Positions 32,317 to 43,320 of a stretch of 64,000 nucleotides of DNA are shown here, one piece after another; position 1 is the stretch's first letter; each line of letters begins with the position of its first letter. Source of the stretch: Hydrangea macrophylla (lineage: Eukaryota; Streptophyta; Magnoliopsida; Cornales; Hydrangeaceae); contig CM066991.1 of the NCBI GenBank assembly GCA_033977485.1, positions 51,128,850 to 51,192,849 of the forward strand, given 5' to 3'. The position numbers and the translations under genes were made by a program. The notes beneath the pieces were generated by a model that was not told the origin of the DNA, did no database searches, and saw only the letters and a list, made by a program, of their open reading frames with translations.

Positions 32317-33816
32317 CAATTTACAGCAATCCTCCGTTTCATGGCCGTGATCCCTGTGGTAGAGGTAAAACTTGTCCCGATTTCTCTTACCGGGCGCAGC
32401 TCTGAGTTTAGCTGGCTGCAGGAGTAGCCTCTACGCCTCTGCGGCGGCCATAACTTCATGTATGGGTCGGGAAAGGGGTGTGAAGGCAGTTGGGGGCTGA
32501 CCCCTGGCATCTCTCTGATCTTACTTCGGCTTCTTTCCCGTGCCCTTCTCGAACCCTTCACGCTTGCGCTTGGCCTTCGGGGATTCATCTCCCGCCTGGC
32601 CGGCGCGCTTCGCCTTCAAGAACTCCTCGGTATCTATGTATTTTTTGACCCTCTCTGAGAGCTCCACCAGGGTCGCCGGTCGGTCATGATGGAACGACGT
32701 GGCAACCTTGGTGTGTTGAACTCCCGAACAGAAGGCCATAATTGCGGCCGTTTCATTAAGGTTGCGGATCAGGAGCCTTTGCTGGTTGAAACGGTCTACA
32801 TACTCCCTTAGAGACTCCCCTTTATGCTATTTAACGGTCAGAAGCTGAGTGTCCGGTTGTGATCGGTCGAGCATCCCGACAACCTGGCTGATGAATAGCT
32901 TGCCGAGTGCTTGGAAGTTGTCGACCATCTAGGGCTTCAAAGCGTGAAACCACTATACGGCTGGCCCCTTGAGGGTGCTGGGGAAGGCAAGGCACAGCAG
33001 CTCGTCCACCGTGGTGATTAGTGCCATCTGCGCCTTGTAAGTGCGAACATGGTCAACCGGGCTCCCTGTGCCATCATAGGAGCTGAGGTGAGGGGGTTTG
33101 AACTTCCGTGGAATGGGAAACTGTATCACCCGAACAGTATAAGGTGACTTAGTTTCCGTGTTGGTGAGGTCGTGACCGGACTTGCGGTTTAGCCTCTCGA
33201 TCTGCTGCTGCAGTTCCTCGACCTGGGCTTTGACGTCACTCTGCCCTGTTCTCTTATCCATGTCTAAGCGGTAGGTCGGGTCGGACGACGAGGCCTTCTC
33301 CTCAAAGCGCGTCGACCTCAGGGATAGAGCCCGACTCTAGGTCCGGGAAAGCCTGTGCCTAAGATCCCCCCGGCTAAGAACTGGAGGGTCGTCGGCCGAT
33401 TCCCGAGCTCTCCGTCTGGACTCCCCCCCTCTGGCCGTACACCGCCGATCGATGAAAATTCTGGCATCCTCCGCTGGGCCAGGATTGAGCCAAGGTCGCC
33501 TTTGCGAGCACCTGGTGGCCTGGCTGCGCTCTCCGTCCGTCGGGCGTTCCCAGTCCGGCGGGGACACCGGGGCGGAGCGGGCTTGCTTCGTGCCCTGGAG
33601 GGCCTTTTAAGTGGAGCGCTCTTCTCAGGCTGATTCTCCGACGTGGGGCGCTTCTCGTGTTAGGCCATAAGCGCCTCTATCTGCTCCTGTGTTCGGCAGA
33701 GTTGCTCCAGCGCTGCTGTGATTTGTTCAGTGGTCATAGAGGCAGCCCGCTGCTCAATTTGCAGGTTCTCCTGACCAGTTGAATTAGCTGCTTTCTTACC
33801 CCCCCTTTGGCGGCAT
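32317..33816 (-). pseudogene. Element R gag (broken)
   Basis: It begins with ATG at 33816, 46 bases past the PBS (MPPKGG, then a frameshift in a G/C run). The N-terminal helix is rich in Q and E (TTEQITAALEQLCRTQEQIE). The capsid part includes KFKPPHLSSYDGTGSPVDHV and the LAFPSTLKGPAV segment (32953-33261), then ESLREYVDRFNQQRLLIRNL and a lysine-rich stretch ending 32521. A zinc-knuckle-like FYLYHRDHGHETEDCCKL lies near 32330-32385 with its first cysteine apparently replaced by Y. Multiple stops and frameshifts are present. Gag packages the genomic RNA. Confidence 0.8.
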
Positions 33817-33861
33817 GTTGATCAGTTAAAGATTTTTGTTGATGAGAAGACTATGTCGTTT

Positions 33862-33880
33862 CCCACAGACGGTGCCAAAC
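33862..33880 (-). other. Primer binding site of element R
   Basis: On the minus strand the 5' LTR end is followed by GTTTGGCACCGTCTGTGGG, the PBS form seen in Retand-type Tat elements. It differs from the PBS of elements L and B (TGGTGACTCTGCTGGGGA type), so R is a separate Tat branch. Confidence 0.8.
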
Positions 33881-34452
33881 TAATGATGCCAAAAACTAGT
33901 AAGAATGATTTGGACAGAAAATAAGGTAAGAAAGGGTTTGTATGTGGTTCGGTCCCGTTAACAAGGTGACCTACGTCCACGGTTGCATCTGTACGCTTCT
34001 CACTAGCAGGTCACCGACGGGCCTGGTGGGCCAACAAAGATGGGCGGCACTACCAGTAATACCGGCCGGGTGTATGCGTGTAGATGGTGAGTTCTCTGTT
34101 GATTGCTTGTATGCTTAGAGAATTGATTTCGGGGGATCCCTTTGATAGGGTAGGTGGGCTCTTTTATAGACACAAGAGTCCACCCTTACATGGTAAAGAA
34201 TTGATAAGATTAGGGAACCTAATCTGATTACAATAGATTTGCTTGATAAGTAATACAGACTTGTAATTGATTTAGGAAACTATTGGTTGGACGGGATCCC
34301 GAGCGTCGGCGACCGTCAAGCCCGGCCAACCGGTGCGAAGGTCCCGAGGTTACCTCGGGAATACTTAGCCGGATGGGCGCCCTCACCGGAAGAACAGGCT
34401 CCTCCTAGCGACGTGGCACTGTTCCATTGGTTAGATTATTTTGCACATATCA
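33881..34452 (-). mobile_element. 5' LTR of element R
   Basis: 572 bp, near-copy of 25012-25630. The terminal TG of the plus-strand edge is TA (33881-33882), a single change at the LTR/PBS boundary. It lacks about 45 bp and a short CCGCTCGGT segment present in the other LTR. Confidence 0.9.
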
Positions 34453-35171
34453 GCTTATATCCTTGAGTCCCTATTCACTTCTCATAGTTCACCAAACATG
34501 TAGCAACGTACTTACTACAAGATTGCAATTCTCAGTGACTAACATAGGGACATTCTCAAGAAAATGCTTACTCCATAATAGAGGGTAGATTCTGTCTTGG
34601 TAATATATGTTCCCAATTATCTCTGACAAAATTATCCAAGATACCCAGGTGTTGATCTTATAGATCTCATTGATTGGTAAGTCAAGACAATTAGGCCTAA
34701 TGCTTGCGTCCATTATTATCTTAGGATTAAGGACACATGTCTCACATATGTTTGAGTGTCCATTAATTGTTGACAGTTCTTGTCAATGGATTAAACTCAA
34801 GGTCCATCAATGTATCATATACTAGCATATTAAATTTAAAGTCTTACACTCTTGTGAATGAGATTCATCTCTCTATCAAATAGAAGTTAATCATGCTACA
34901 GTGTAGACCTGATAAGATATTCAGTTTTATTGTCCACTGTAACTATTTAGAACTCCCAAGGACCATATGATTCATATCTCCCATGTGTATAACTCTTTCA
35001 CACAAATGAATCACATACAATGAAGCTCAAGGATGCGAAACCACTAATCATCTCATAAAAGACATACATAATGAAATGTAAACAATGATATCCATAATCA
35101 TATACTAAAACTGATGTCCAAAATAGTTCAAAGCTAATTAGTTTGAGGGCATACCCCATCAAACTCTAACA
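34453..35171 (-). mobile_element. Copia-1 3' LTR, right part (with second GCTTA)
   Basis: It resumes after the duplicated GCTTA (34453-34457) and ends CTCTAACA at 35171. On the minus strand the LTR therefore begins TGTTAGAG. A polypurine-like AAGTGGATGTTTG lies just inside the element. The words GATACCCAGGTGTTGATCTTA and GATTGGTAAGTCAA are shared with the Copia-2 LTR. Confidence 0.8.
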
Positions 35172-36168
35172 AACATCCACTTGCACTCATAACCAATTAG
35201 TATTACATCAAATACCAAGACTATCTATATGACGATCAAAAAACTTAATAGACAAGGCTTTCGTAAATGGATTAGCAAGATTGTTTGCTATCGCAATCTT
35301 GGTCACCAATCCGTCACCTCTGCACTTATTCCCTAATTAGATGATATTTCCTCTCGACATGCTTTCCTCTTTTGTGGTTACATGGTTCCTTTGACTGTGC
35401 CATAACTCCACTATTATCACAATAAAGTGTAATAGATGACTGTGCTGCAGGACCACACTTAGCTCCATACGGAACTTCTTGAGCCAAAAAGCTTACTTGG
35501 TTGCTTCACATGCTACAACGTACTCTACCTCTGTAGTAGAATCCGTAATGCATTTTGCTTAATGCTTTTTTAACTAACAGCACCACCTCTAAGAGTAAAC
35601 ACATGTCCGAATGTTGACTTTCTCAAATCCTTATCTGACATAAAGTTAGAATCTGTATAGCCAATTGGAACTACCTCATCTTTGCCATAAACCAGCATAT
35701 AATCTCGAGTCCTTCTCAAGTACTTGAGAATATGCTTTACAACTATCCAGTGATCTAGACCAGGATTAGACTAATATCTGCTAACCATGCCACAGGTAAA
35801 ATAGATGTCAGGTCTTGTACACAACATCGCATATATGAGGCTTCCCACAGTTGAAAAATAGGATAATTCTACCATGTGACCTCTCTCACTTTGTGTCTTA
35901 GGACACTAATCTTGTGAGAGTGTTAAACCATGCCTAAAAGATTAAAAACCTTTCTTGGAATTCTCCATAGAGAACCTAGAAAGTACTTTATCAATATAGG
36001 AAGCTTGAAATAATCCTATTATCTAATTCTTCCGATCTCGTAAAAGCTTATCCCTAGGATATAACTTGCTTCACCAAGATCCTTTGTATCAAAAGTATAG
36101 GCTAGCCAAATCTTAACCATCGATAATAATCATATGTCATTCTCAATGAGAAGGAAATTGTCAACATA
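35172..36168 (-). pseudogene. Copia-1 RNase H and reverse transcriptase C-terminus
   Basis: The minus-strand translation gives end-of-pol wording: NNLANPFTKALSIKFFD, SKEP(C/R)NH(K)RGKHVERKYHLI, STTEVEYVVACEATK, then further upstream VYGKDEVVPIGYTDSNFMSDKD, SNPGLDHW and VKHILKYLRRTRDYML. This is Copia RNase H preceded by the RT end. Stops and at least one frameshift are present. The RT catalytic region is split by the LINE: its other half is at 43243-43320. Confidence 0.85.
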
Positions 36169-36180
36169 GCAAAGAGTGAG

Positions 36181-38308
36181 ATGTCTAGAGAGAAAGTCTC
36201 CCTTCTCTCTAGAAATCTGATTTCCCTAGTGTCTATGGAAAGATACAAGGCTATTAGAGTTCTTAATGTTGCAAAATCATCCTCATCTAATGCATTATAT
36301 GTGTCTTCTTCTTCAATAACTGAAGTTAATGATATGCTACCTACTCACATTGAAGATCCTAAGCCTGTTAATGTCGGTTCAAACATGAAGGCTAATCCAG
36401 ATTCAATTTCCTTCAAAGCTACTGAGAGTTCTTTGAAGGAGGGTGAACCTACTCTAGCTATGGAACGTTTGAGGGTCAATGATGGAAATGCTGAAAGAAC
36501 ATTTGTGATCTCAAACCCTTCCAGGACTGAGATCATTGCTCTGACAGATGAAGGAGTTCTCGAGCTGTCAACGGACAAGCTGAAGGTCAATCAGAACCAA
36601 GGAGGTGAAGATGAAGCTAGACAAGATTATGTTAGCGATGAAGAATAAATAGATCATGAGTACCATAATAATCTACTCAAAGATTCTAATGACTATTTGA
36701 GGAAGAATCTGAAAGTAGCCCAAGCTCAAATTCAAAAGCTCATGAATGATAAGGAAGATCTTCTTGTGTCTAATGGTAATACTTCATCTGTCATTGGACA
36801 AAAAGAAGGATCTAGTACAGGTCGAACACCATACCAATCAGGTTCTAGAAGGAATGAGACCAGAGCTAATTTAGATTGGAGGAGGCGTTAGTTCTTACAA
36901 TTTGATATATGTGGAAGTGAAAGAAGTTTCGGTGAAGATAACTATGGTAAAGGAGGTAAGAGAGCTTGGAAAATAGTTCAACATAGAACTACAACCTTAA
37001 AGGATGGAGAGAAAATCACCACAGATCAATCCCTTTAGATTAGTCAAGATTGTCACAAAAATGCTAGTTTTGATCCGAAAATCCTTCACAACACAAACAC
37101 CGAGATGTTTGTTGGCAGTGGGCAGCGTGCGCCCCATTTGAATGGTCCAAATAGTAAGCTGCAATGTCCAAGCAAATCCCATGCTTGCCCAAATGGTCAA
37201 ATGAGGGATACATCATCCACGGTCATGATGGCTGACAAAGGCCACATGGGTTCCCCCTCCTTTACTGTAATTTTTGGATCTGTGTCAGTTGGAAGGCCCA
37301 TTACCTTACTTGCCCAAGGTCGCGTGGAGTCCACCCTCAATATGATACAACCAAATAGCAATATTATAGAGAATCACATGGGCAGTTCAGCCTTATCCAT
37401 GAAACCCGGCGGTTTATCTGGTGATACACATGGTAATGGAACATTGGTTCCCATAAGACTTTGATATTGAGATTGAAGACCCAACCAGTGGAGAAATTAA
37501 GACTATTACACTTAATGTTGAGTACCAATGGAGCCCTGTTAGGTGCTCAAAATGTAAGAAGTTTGGGCATGACTGCAACAAAACCAACTTACCTAAGCCC
37601 ATTCACAGACCAGCAATTGTGGTCAACACTCAACATCCAAAGGATACTTTTGATGATCAATGGCTAACGACGAGAAAAGGTAAATATGTCATAGCTCATA
37701 AGCCAAGTCTTAATCCCTCTTCATCTAATACTCAGAAAAAGGACCAAATTGATATCAGTAAAGGCTATGTTAGTCCTATCCCGTCAGCTTTGAGGGGTGA
37801 TGCCTAAGCAGCCCAAGCCCCCACAGAGACATCATCTCAAAATCCTACTATTGAAGCCCAGTCTGAGGAGTTGCCCCATCCTAATCTGGGAACTCCCTCT
37901 AACCTTGTTTTATCGGATACACCCCAACTTTTGGTACTAGAAGTACCTTCTGCTGAGCAAGAGAGTACAAGAGTGCAGTAAATTACAGAGGAGGACCCAT
38001 AACTTAAAGCAACTTAGAGAGCAGAGCACATCCCTTCCTGTCAAGAGTAGCAACTACTCTCCTGATGATGAGAATGCACCATATTGTGTAACCACACTAG
38101 ACTCCAATGGTAAGTCTACTCAAATAGACGCTGATGGGAATACGGACCAAGTTGAAGAAGAAGAGGTGGAAACCCACAAATCTCCAGACTAGGTTTCTCT
38201 GTCACCATCTCTATCTAGTTCTCATTCCAAAAAACATATTAACCACGTTAAGAAGAGCAAGAAGGGTAGTTCTTCAGGAAAAAAGAGAGATCGCTTTAAA
38301 CATAATTA
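36181..38308 (+). pseudogene. LINE ORF1 (gag-like, zinc knuckle)
   Basis: Open pieces are 36181-36648 (155 codons), 36697-36891 (basic, helical), 37105-37464 and 37461-37807. A plant LINE ORF1 core reads DIEIEDPTSGEIKTITLNVEY followed by the knuckle CSKCKKFGHDC at about 37536-37575. Its spacing is shortened relative to CX2CX4HX4C. Downstream to 38308 the sequence is proline/serine- and lysine-rich with frame changes. ORF1 protein binds element RNA in L1 transposition. Confidence 0.7.
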
Positions 38309-38334
38309 ATGATTATTGGATGCTGGAACATTAG

Positions 38335-38737
38335 CACTTCGTTTGGTATGATTGTAAAATAGAGTAGAATTGAATTAGAGAGAATAGAAAAGAAAAGAAA
38401 TGAATAGAATTGATTTGCAATTCTAATTCTCATGTTTGGTTTGAAAGAGAAATGAAAAGAAATGAATCACGGTCATTTACTACATTGCCCATATAAAGAG
38501 AGGAGGTGTGAAATATATAGGGGTAAGTTTGGTATATCACATTATTTCACTTAAAGTGAAATCATTTCTCACCAAATCCTATAAAAGTGATAGGATTTGT
38601 TTTTGGCCTAAAACAAGAATTGGTGAGAATTGGCTAGAATTGAAAATCAATTCTTTTGTCAAACCAAACACAAGAATTACTACAAACAAGAATTGCAAAT
38701 CAATTCTTTTCTAGTTTGTGGCATACCAAACGGACTG
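38335..38737. mobile_element. MITE1 (403 bp, 3-bp TAG target duplication)
   Basis: The terminal inverted repeats are CACTTCGTTTGGTATG (left) and the complement of CATACCAAACGGACTG (right): 16 bp with two mismatches. The target duplication TAG is at 38332-38334 and 38738-38740, and removal restores the LINE frame exactly. Subterminal inverted repeats (GAATTGATTTGCAATTC and its complement) make most of it a potential hairpin. The 3-bp duplication suggests a Harbinger- or CACTA-type transposase; I cannot decide which. Confidence 0.85.
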
Positions 38738-38999
38738 TAGAGGTCTCAACCAATCATCTAAACAAATGGAAATTTCCAAATTTATTTATTCCAATCACAT
38801 TGATATTTTGGGCATCACAAAATCTAAAGTTAGGATACCTAACCAAGAAAAAATACAGGAAAATATTATTCCTAATTGGAATTTTGTCACTAACAGCCAA
38901 CTAAATTCGATTGATAGAATTTGGGTTGACTGGAATACGAACAAAATATCTTTAAAAGTTTTGAAAAATAACAGTCAGCTTATTCATGTTTGTATTGAA

Positions 39000-39576
39000 T
39001 AGGGGTGTGTTTCGGTCGGAATGGATCGGAAACATCCCTTTCGAAAAAAATTCCAAAATTTTCAGAAGCCAAAAATGCATTCCGAATTCCGTTCCGAAAT
39101 TTCGGAAATTTCAAAATTATTTCCGATTCCAAAATTTCGGAATTTTTCGAAATATTCGGAATATTTTCGAAATTTTTTGGAATATTCGAAATATTCAGAA
39201 TTCAAGCTTAATGGGATTTCACTAGAGACTTGTAGGCCATTTACAGAAGCACATTACATCCCATTTTTTTTTTTTTTTTTTGTGTTTTTTCGATGTGGGA
39301 TGAACACAATTTTTTGAATATTTCAGAATATTTTCGGAAAAGTTTCGAAAAATACAATTTCGGAATATTTTTGGAAAAGTTTCGGAAAATACAATTTCGG
39401 AATTTTTCAGAATTTTCGGAATTTTCGGAATTCTAAAAACAATTTCGATTCCGATCCGATTTTTTTCGGAATTTTCGGAATTCGAAAATTCGGAATGCAT
39501 ATTTAGTAGCCAAAATCGGAATTTTTTGGATCGGAATCTGTCGGAATCGAAATTTCCGTTCCAAATGACACCCCTA
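39000..39576. mobile_element. MITE2 (577 bp, hAT-like)
   Basis: Inverted ends TAGGGGTGT/ACACCCCTA, with 8-bp direct repeats GTATTGAA (38992-38999) and GTGTTGAA (39577-39584) differing at one base. These are hallmarks of hAT non-autonomous elements with the TAGGGGTG terminus. The interior is built from TTCGGAATTTTC-type words on both arms around a T run (39257-39280), giving extensive self-complementarity. Open frames inside are artefacts of that repeat. Confidence 0.88.
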
Positions 39577-40447
39577 GTGTTGAAGATATTAATCACTCTA
39601 TGCAATTTGAAGCTTCCTTTGTTTATGCTTTCAACACTATCCAAGATAGGAGAAGCCTTTGAGCTGACCTTAAATCTATTTCAGTATACGTTGGTCCTAT
39701 TTTGTGGATTACCCTTGGTGACTTCAATGCTACACTCGATGCTAATGAGAGATTTGGGGGTAATCTAGGAAGAGACCAAAGGGCTGAGGAATTTAATGCC
39801 TGTGTGAATTCCTCTTGTCTTGTAGATCTTAGATTCACAGGAATTTTCTTCACATGGAGTAATCACTGGATCATGGAGAAATTGGATAGTGCTCTAGTTA
39901 ACCAAGAATGGCTAGGCAAATTCCCTTCAGCGTATGCTCAATTTCTCCCGTTTGGTATTTCTGATCACTCCCCATTTCTCATTACAATGGACATTGTTAG
40001 TAGGAAAAAAGGTCGCCCATTTAAATTCTACAACTATTGGACTTCATTGGATAAATTTGGTAATTTGTTTAGGCACACTTGGACCAACAATTTTAATGGT
40101 AACTACCAATTTTAGTTATGCTGTAAGCTTAGAAACCTTAAAACAGCTCTTAAAATCTTTTCTAAAGACTCTATAGGTAAGGAAAAAATGAAAGCGGACA
40201 TAGCTAGGACAGAGCTTATGCATTGCCAAAGAATATTAGATGAGCATCCAGAGGATTTAGATTTAAAAGCTCATGAATGTCACTTGAGGGGAATTTTTTT
40301 GGAAGCTATTCGGGTGGAAGAGGAAGTGATGAGACAAAAATCTAGAGTCCAATGGCTAGAAGCTGGGGACAGGAATACTACTTTTTTTTCACCAGTCTAT
40401 CAAGAACCATAGAAATAGAAAACATATAGTTTCCCTTTTGTTACCTA

Positions 40448-43220
40448 ATGGAGAATAGTAAAAAAAATGAAGAAGAACCAAAAAATGAAGCGCTTAGATA
40501 CTTTAAATCCATGCTTGGAACTCTTGCTGCAAGCAATTATCCTGGTATCAATGTACTCCGAAATATCATTCATAAAAGGATCCCCACTAAAGCTTATACT
40601 AGTATGGATAATATCCCAAGTAATGATGAGATGAAAGATGCTATGTTTAGCATCCATAGTAACAAAGCACCGGGTCCAGATGGCTATAACGCCCACTTTT
40701 TTAAAGAAACCTGGAGTACCACCGGTGCTCTGGTTACTCGAGCTATCCAAGAATTGTTTATATTCGACGAACTCTTAAGAGAGTCTAATGCTACCTTAAT
40801 TACTCTTATTCCTAAAATTCCCAATCCTTCTAAAATGAGTGATTTCAGACCCATTTCATGTTGCAACACCATTTATAAATGCATTTCAAAAATCATTGCC
40901 AAAAGACTCCATATCATCTTACCTGATCTTGTCGACAATGCTCAATCTGCTTTTATTAAAGGTTGGAAGATTAGTGACAATATCCTCCTTGCTTAGGATC
41001 TCATGAGGGACTACCACAAAACATCGGGTCAACCTAGAGTAGTAGCTAAGATTGACCTAATGAAAGCCTATGACAACATCAGTTAGAGATTTTTATTAGA
41101 TTTAATTGATGTTTTAGGCTTCCCTCCCAACATACAACTTTGGATTAAAACCTGTGTGACCAGCCCTAAATACTCTATTAATTTTAATGGGGAATTCATT
41201 GGGTATTTTGAAGGTGCCAAGGGACTTAGGCAGGGTGACCCTCTTTCCTCCTATCTATTTGTCCTCGTGATGGACACCTTAAGCCAATTGATTGATCATA
41301 ATATAAAAAATTCTACCCAGTTTAAATATCATTGGAAATGTAACAAACTTAATACATCCCATCTCTGCTTTGCTGATGACCTTTTACTATTGTTTTATGG
41401 TGACAATGAATCAGATCAGCTCATGAAAAACACTCTTACTCAGTTCTATGATATTACTGGTTTGCTTGCTAACACTAATAAGAGTTTTTTATTCACTTCT
41501 GGTATTGAGGATAACGATGTTCAACTCATAAGTAATATCCTCCAAGTTCCTATTGGATTCCTCCCCCTTAAGCATCTAGGCGTTCCTCTTTTAACATCTA
41601 GACTAAAAAAAGGGGACTGTAATGAACTTATAACTAAGATCAGCTCTAGAATTACATCGTCGACTTCTAAATTGCCTTTCTTATGTTGGCAAATTGCAAC
41701 TTATCCAATCTGTCCTTGCAGATATTCAAAACTATTGGTCTGGGATATTTATCCTTCCCAAAAGTGTCATTAAGGAGGTTAAAAAACACCTAAGAAGATT
41801 TTTTTGGTCTGGGGACATTGGTAAAGCCCATGGAGCCAAGGTGGCCTGGGACCTCATTTGTATACTCCTAAGAAGGAAGGGGGATTGGGTTTGAAGAATT
41901 TAGTTCAACTAAATAAAATCCTTGATATTAAACATATTTGGTCTCTTTTCACTCCAGGAAAAAGCTCTCTTTGGGTTGGTTGGGTTAAAACTTATCTCTT
42001 AAAAGGCAAAAGTTTTTGGGTAATCAATACTCTATGTCAAAATTCTTGGTATTGGAGGAAACTCCTTAAACTAAGAGACATGGTTAGGCCCTTATTGAAA
42101 CATAAAATAGTTAACGATTGTGGTACCTTCCTGTGGTATGATAATTGGCACCCTTTAGGCCCTCTTATTGACAAATTTTGCCCTAGAGTTGCTTATGATG
42201 CTGCCATCCCATTAAATGCGAAAGTTAAGGATATCATTATTGGTGGGGAATGGCATTGGCCTCTAACTAACACTTTAGAGCTTATGGAGATCCGGGCACA
42301 TATGCATAATATTCTCTCTCCCTCTGATCACCTTGATATAGCTATTTGGACTCCATCTCCAAATGAGATTTTCAAACTAACTCATACTTGGGACCATCTT
42401 AGAGATACCCGCCCAAAGGTCCCTTGGCACCGTCTCATCTGGTTCCCTGGTAACATTCCTAGACATAGTGTTATCTTTTGGTTGGCAGCTCTTAATAGAT
42501 TATCTACTCATGACAGGATCTTTCATTTCACTCCTGGACCATTGGCTTGTGTTTTATGCCATAAAGGTATGGAATCCCATGATCATTTGTTTTTTGGAGT
42601 ACATTACTGGATTGGGCAGCTAGATCCTAGACAAAGAAATCTCCTAACCATATCATTCCAAAGATGTGCTTGGGGCTGACGGTCTATAGTATTTGGAAAG
42701 AAAGAAATGCTCGTACCTTCAGATTGGAAATTAAAACCAAGGATAGGATTCTCCAAGAAATATACCTCCAAATCTCCATTCAAATTCAAATTAAGTGGAG
42801 AAATGATCCTCATCTTTCTAACTACGTGGCTAGGTGGTCTTAGATTGTTTTGTTTAGTTTACTTCCTTTGCCTGCCTGGAAGTATTTCTCGCTATCATAG
42901 CTCTTGAGGGGATCAAGCAGGGTGACCCTCTTTATATCAATAGTTGGAAATTTACTCCATTATGATTGCTTGTGTTAGTACTATTTCTGTTTTATTTAGC
43001 TTCTGGTTTTGTTGGCGATATGGCTTTCCTTTTACCTTTTAGGTTTGGGACTCTGGGGGATGGAAGTTATCTTGGCTATGACCTCTGATAATCTTCCATC
43101 CTTTGTTGCATTGACTAGATGCCAAATTTCATGCGCTTATTGTATATCCTAGGGTATGCCCCTTGTATTTTTTGTATAGTGCCATTTGCCTTTTTTTTTT
43201 TAATGATTAACTATTTTCTG
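40448..43220 (+). pseudogene. LINE ORF2 reverse transcriptase and C-terminus
   Basis: RT motifs in order: NKAPGPDGYNAHFFK (about 40660), SDFRPISCCNTIYKCISK (about 40835), AFIKGWKISDNILLA (about 40950), KIDLMKAYD (about 41050), GLRQGDPLSSYLFVL (about 41220) and catalytic HLCFADDLLLLF (about 41360-41395). PLKHLGVPLL (about 41567) and the zinc-binding end with ALNRLSTHDRI and CVLCHKGMESHDHLFF (about 42490-42600) follow. Stops at 40996 and about 41083 and frameshifts near 41690-41860 break it. The FADD core is intact. From 42910 the sequence is 3' UTR ending in a short A tail. Confidence 0.9.
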
Positions 43221-43242
43221 AAAAAAAGAAATTGTCAACATA

Positions 43243-43320
43243 AAGAACTAAAAATTCCACGACGTTCTCCTTAATGGATTTAGGTTTCAAAAAAACTTTA
43301 AATCATGTACGTAGTGGAAA
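43243..43320 (-). pseudogene. Copia-1 reverse transcriptase, upstream half of the catalytic motif
   Basis: On the minus strand SIKENVVEFLVLYVDN runs up to the LINE duplication and continues on the other side (LLIEND at about 36150). This is the Copia VLYVDD region with its second aspartate read as N. The homology ends near 43320 where Copia-2 LTR-like sequence begins, so the N-terminal pol is lost. Confidence 0.75.

Larger units (their letters stand above)
25012..34452 (-). mobile_element. Element R: complete Tat/Retand-like LTR retrotransposon
   Basis: Full structure on the minus strand: 5' LTR (33881-34452), PBS, gag, protease, RT, two RNase H domains, integrase, a spacer with tandem repeats, an antisense ORF, a polypurine tract and 3' LTR (25012-25630). 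The GCTTA duplication flanks it. By eye the LTRs differ at about 22 substitutions over roughly 560 aligned bases plus two indels, so it is comparatively young here. Breaks in gag and integrase and a lost integrase catalytic residue make it non-autonomous. Confidence 0.9.
38309..40412 (+). pseudogene. LINE ORF2 endonuclease region, split by two MITEs
   Basis: It starts at ATG 38309. The usual opening (W-N-I-R-G-L-N) is interrupted after the isoleucine codon by MITE1 and resumes at 38741. Next comes EISKFIYSNHIDILGITKSK; MITE2 then interrupts at 39000-39576 and the frame resumes (EDINHSMQFEASFVYAF). The apurinic-endonuclease motifs LGDFNATLDANERFGG (about 39716-39763) and GISDHSPFL (about 39954-39980) are clear. 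A helical linker to the RT follows at 40188-40410. One stop (40113-40115) and a frameshift near 40400 are seen outside the MITEs. Confidence 0.88.
36169..43227 (+). mobile_element. L1-type LINE inserted in the Copia-1 RT
   Basis: A 15-bp duplication GAAATTGTCAACATA flanks it (36154-36168 and 43228-43242), and the 3' end finishes in a short A run (43221-43227). Inside are ORF1 with a zinc knuckle and ORF2 with endonuclease, RT and C-terminal zinc-binding regions, all in the plus orientation. The length without its two MITEs is about 6.1 kb, near full length for plant L1 elements. Many frameshifts and stops are present, so it is dead. Confidence 0.9.

Noticed and set aside
39222..39644. 140-codon minus-strand ORF
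   Set aside because: It lies almost entirely in MITE2 and translates its TTCGGAATTTTC repeats.
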